Shown one piece after another: positions 14,326-14,828 of a stretch of 14,828 bases of DNA. Each line of letters starts with the position of its first letter. Positions within the stretch are counted from its first letter, which is position 1. Origin of the DNA: JAMXLO01 sp041487355 (lineage in GTDB: Bacteria; Pseudomonadota; Alphaproteobacteria; Acetobacterales; Acetobacteraceae); NCBI GenBank assembly GCA_041487355.1, contig JBGPND010000130.1, forward strand, positions 1-14,828, given 5' to 3'. Below the pieces are notes generated by a model. The model worked only from the letters and a program-made list of their open reading frames with translations. It was not told the origin of the DNA and did no database searches. The position numbers and the translations under genes were made by a program.

Positions 14326-14828
14326 ATGGCAGAGAAACCGGAATTTCGCGGCAACAGCTATCGCCATGATGCGGCACTGAAACGCTGGATCGCACGTGCG
14401 CGGCGTGAGCCGGCGCTGGAGCCCGACCTGCCGATCGTGGATCCCCATCATCATCTGTGGGACGACGACAGAGGGCCGTATCTGCTGCCGGGCATCCTGG
14501 GCGATATCGGCGGCGGACATAATGTGCGCGCCACCGTGTTCATCGAATGCCGCGCGAACTATCGCGCCGGTGGACTGGAGGCAATGCGGCCGGTGGGCGA
14601 GGCCGAGTTCGTCAATGGCATTTCGGCGATGAGCGCATCAGGCGGTTACGGTCCATGCCGCGTCGCGGCGGCCATCGTCGGCCACGCCGATCTGCGGCTC
14701 GGCGAGAAGGTGCAGGACGTGCTGGAGGCCGAGATCGCGGTGACCGGCGGGCGGCTGCGCGGCATCCGCTGGTCCATTCCGTACGACGCGACCGAGGTCG
14801 GCAAGTATGTCTCGCGCTACGTGCCGCC
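14326..14828 (+). CDS. Amidohydrolase family protein, C-terminus beyond window edge
   Basis: The first 167 residues of a TIM-barrel amidohydrolase resembling the 2-pyrone-4,6-dicarboxylate lactonase (LigI)-like group. The metal-binding motif after the first strand is VDPHHHLWD (His41-His43). Then follow a loop with GPYLLPGIL, strand ATVFIECRANY (about 72-82), VNGISAMSA, AAIVGHADLRLG, and RLRGIRWSIPYD (about 146-157). The frame is open to the end of the window. The ATG has GGGAGG a few bases upstream. Immediate linkage to a 2-oxopentenoate hydratase-type gene suggests a shared catabolic pathway, for example ring-cleavage products or lactones, but the substrate is unknown. Confidence 0.88.
   Translation, partial: MAEKPEFRGNSYRHDAALKRWIARARREPALEPDLPIVDPHHHLWDDDRGPYLLPGILGDIGGGHNVRATVFIECRANYRAGGLEAMRPVGEAEFVNGISAMSASGGYGPCRVAAAIVGHADLRLGEKVQDVLEAEIAVTGGRLRGIRWSIPYDATEVGKYVSRYVP

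Overview
The window reads as chromosomal DNA of a high-GC alphaproteobacterium. The best evidence is a circularly permuted, two-piece tmRNA gene (ssrA, minus strand, about 6510-6761) with an alphaproteobacterial-style tag, together with an alphaproteobacterial-type SspB and a class I fumarase. Rhodospirillales (Acetobacteraceae-like) is my guess at the order, an inference from overall flavour and not from a marker-gene comparison.

Layout, left to right. 1-1401 (minus): sspB, then a class I fumarate hydratase running off the left edge, probably one operon. 1582-2847 (plus): an MFS drug:H+ antiporter-type transporter. 2873-2966: a near-perfect 39-bp inverted repeat between two convergent genes. 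2990-4066 (minus): a DmpA-type P1 aminopeptidase. 4174-4547 (plus): the C-terminal stump of an aspartate-semialdehyde dehydrogenase (pseudogene). 4665-5405 (minus): aquaporin Z. 5654-6456: a decayed ISAs1-family element with 17-bp terminal repeats and an exact 10-bp target duplication. About 6510-6796 (minus): ssrA and its promoter. 6824-7762 (plus): thyX. 7759-8580 (plus): a two-gene, toxin-antitoxin-like module with a perfect palindrome inside a near-consensus promoter. 13424-8584 (minus): an RND pump, its membrane-fusion partner and a gutted CocE-type hydrolase, with overlapping genes. 13558 to the right edge (plus): a 2-oxopent-4-enoate hydratase-type enzyme followed by an amidohydrolase, which resembles part of an aromatic or lactone catabolic operon.

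How the parts connect. tmRNA tags stalled nascent proteins, and SspB delivers tagged proteins to ClpXP, so substrate tag and adaptor are encoded within about 6 kb of each other. The RND and adaptor genes form one translationally coupled unit transcribed divergently from the hydratase operon. The middle of the window (4.1-9.1 kb) is a zone of genomic wear: a truncated asd copy, a dead insertion sequence, a deleted hydrolase and a toxin-antitoxin-like pair surround the essential ssrA and thyX loci.

The most notable items are the tmRNA gene, which has no ordinary ORF signature, and the unrecognised two-gene module at 7759-8580. No CRISPR array, tRNA or rRNA gene was seen.
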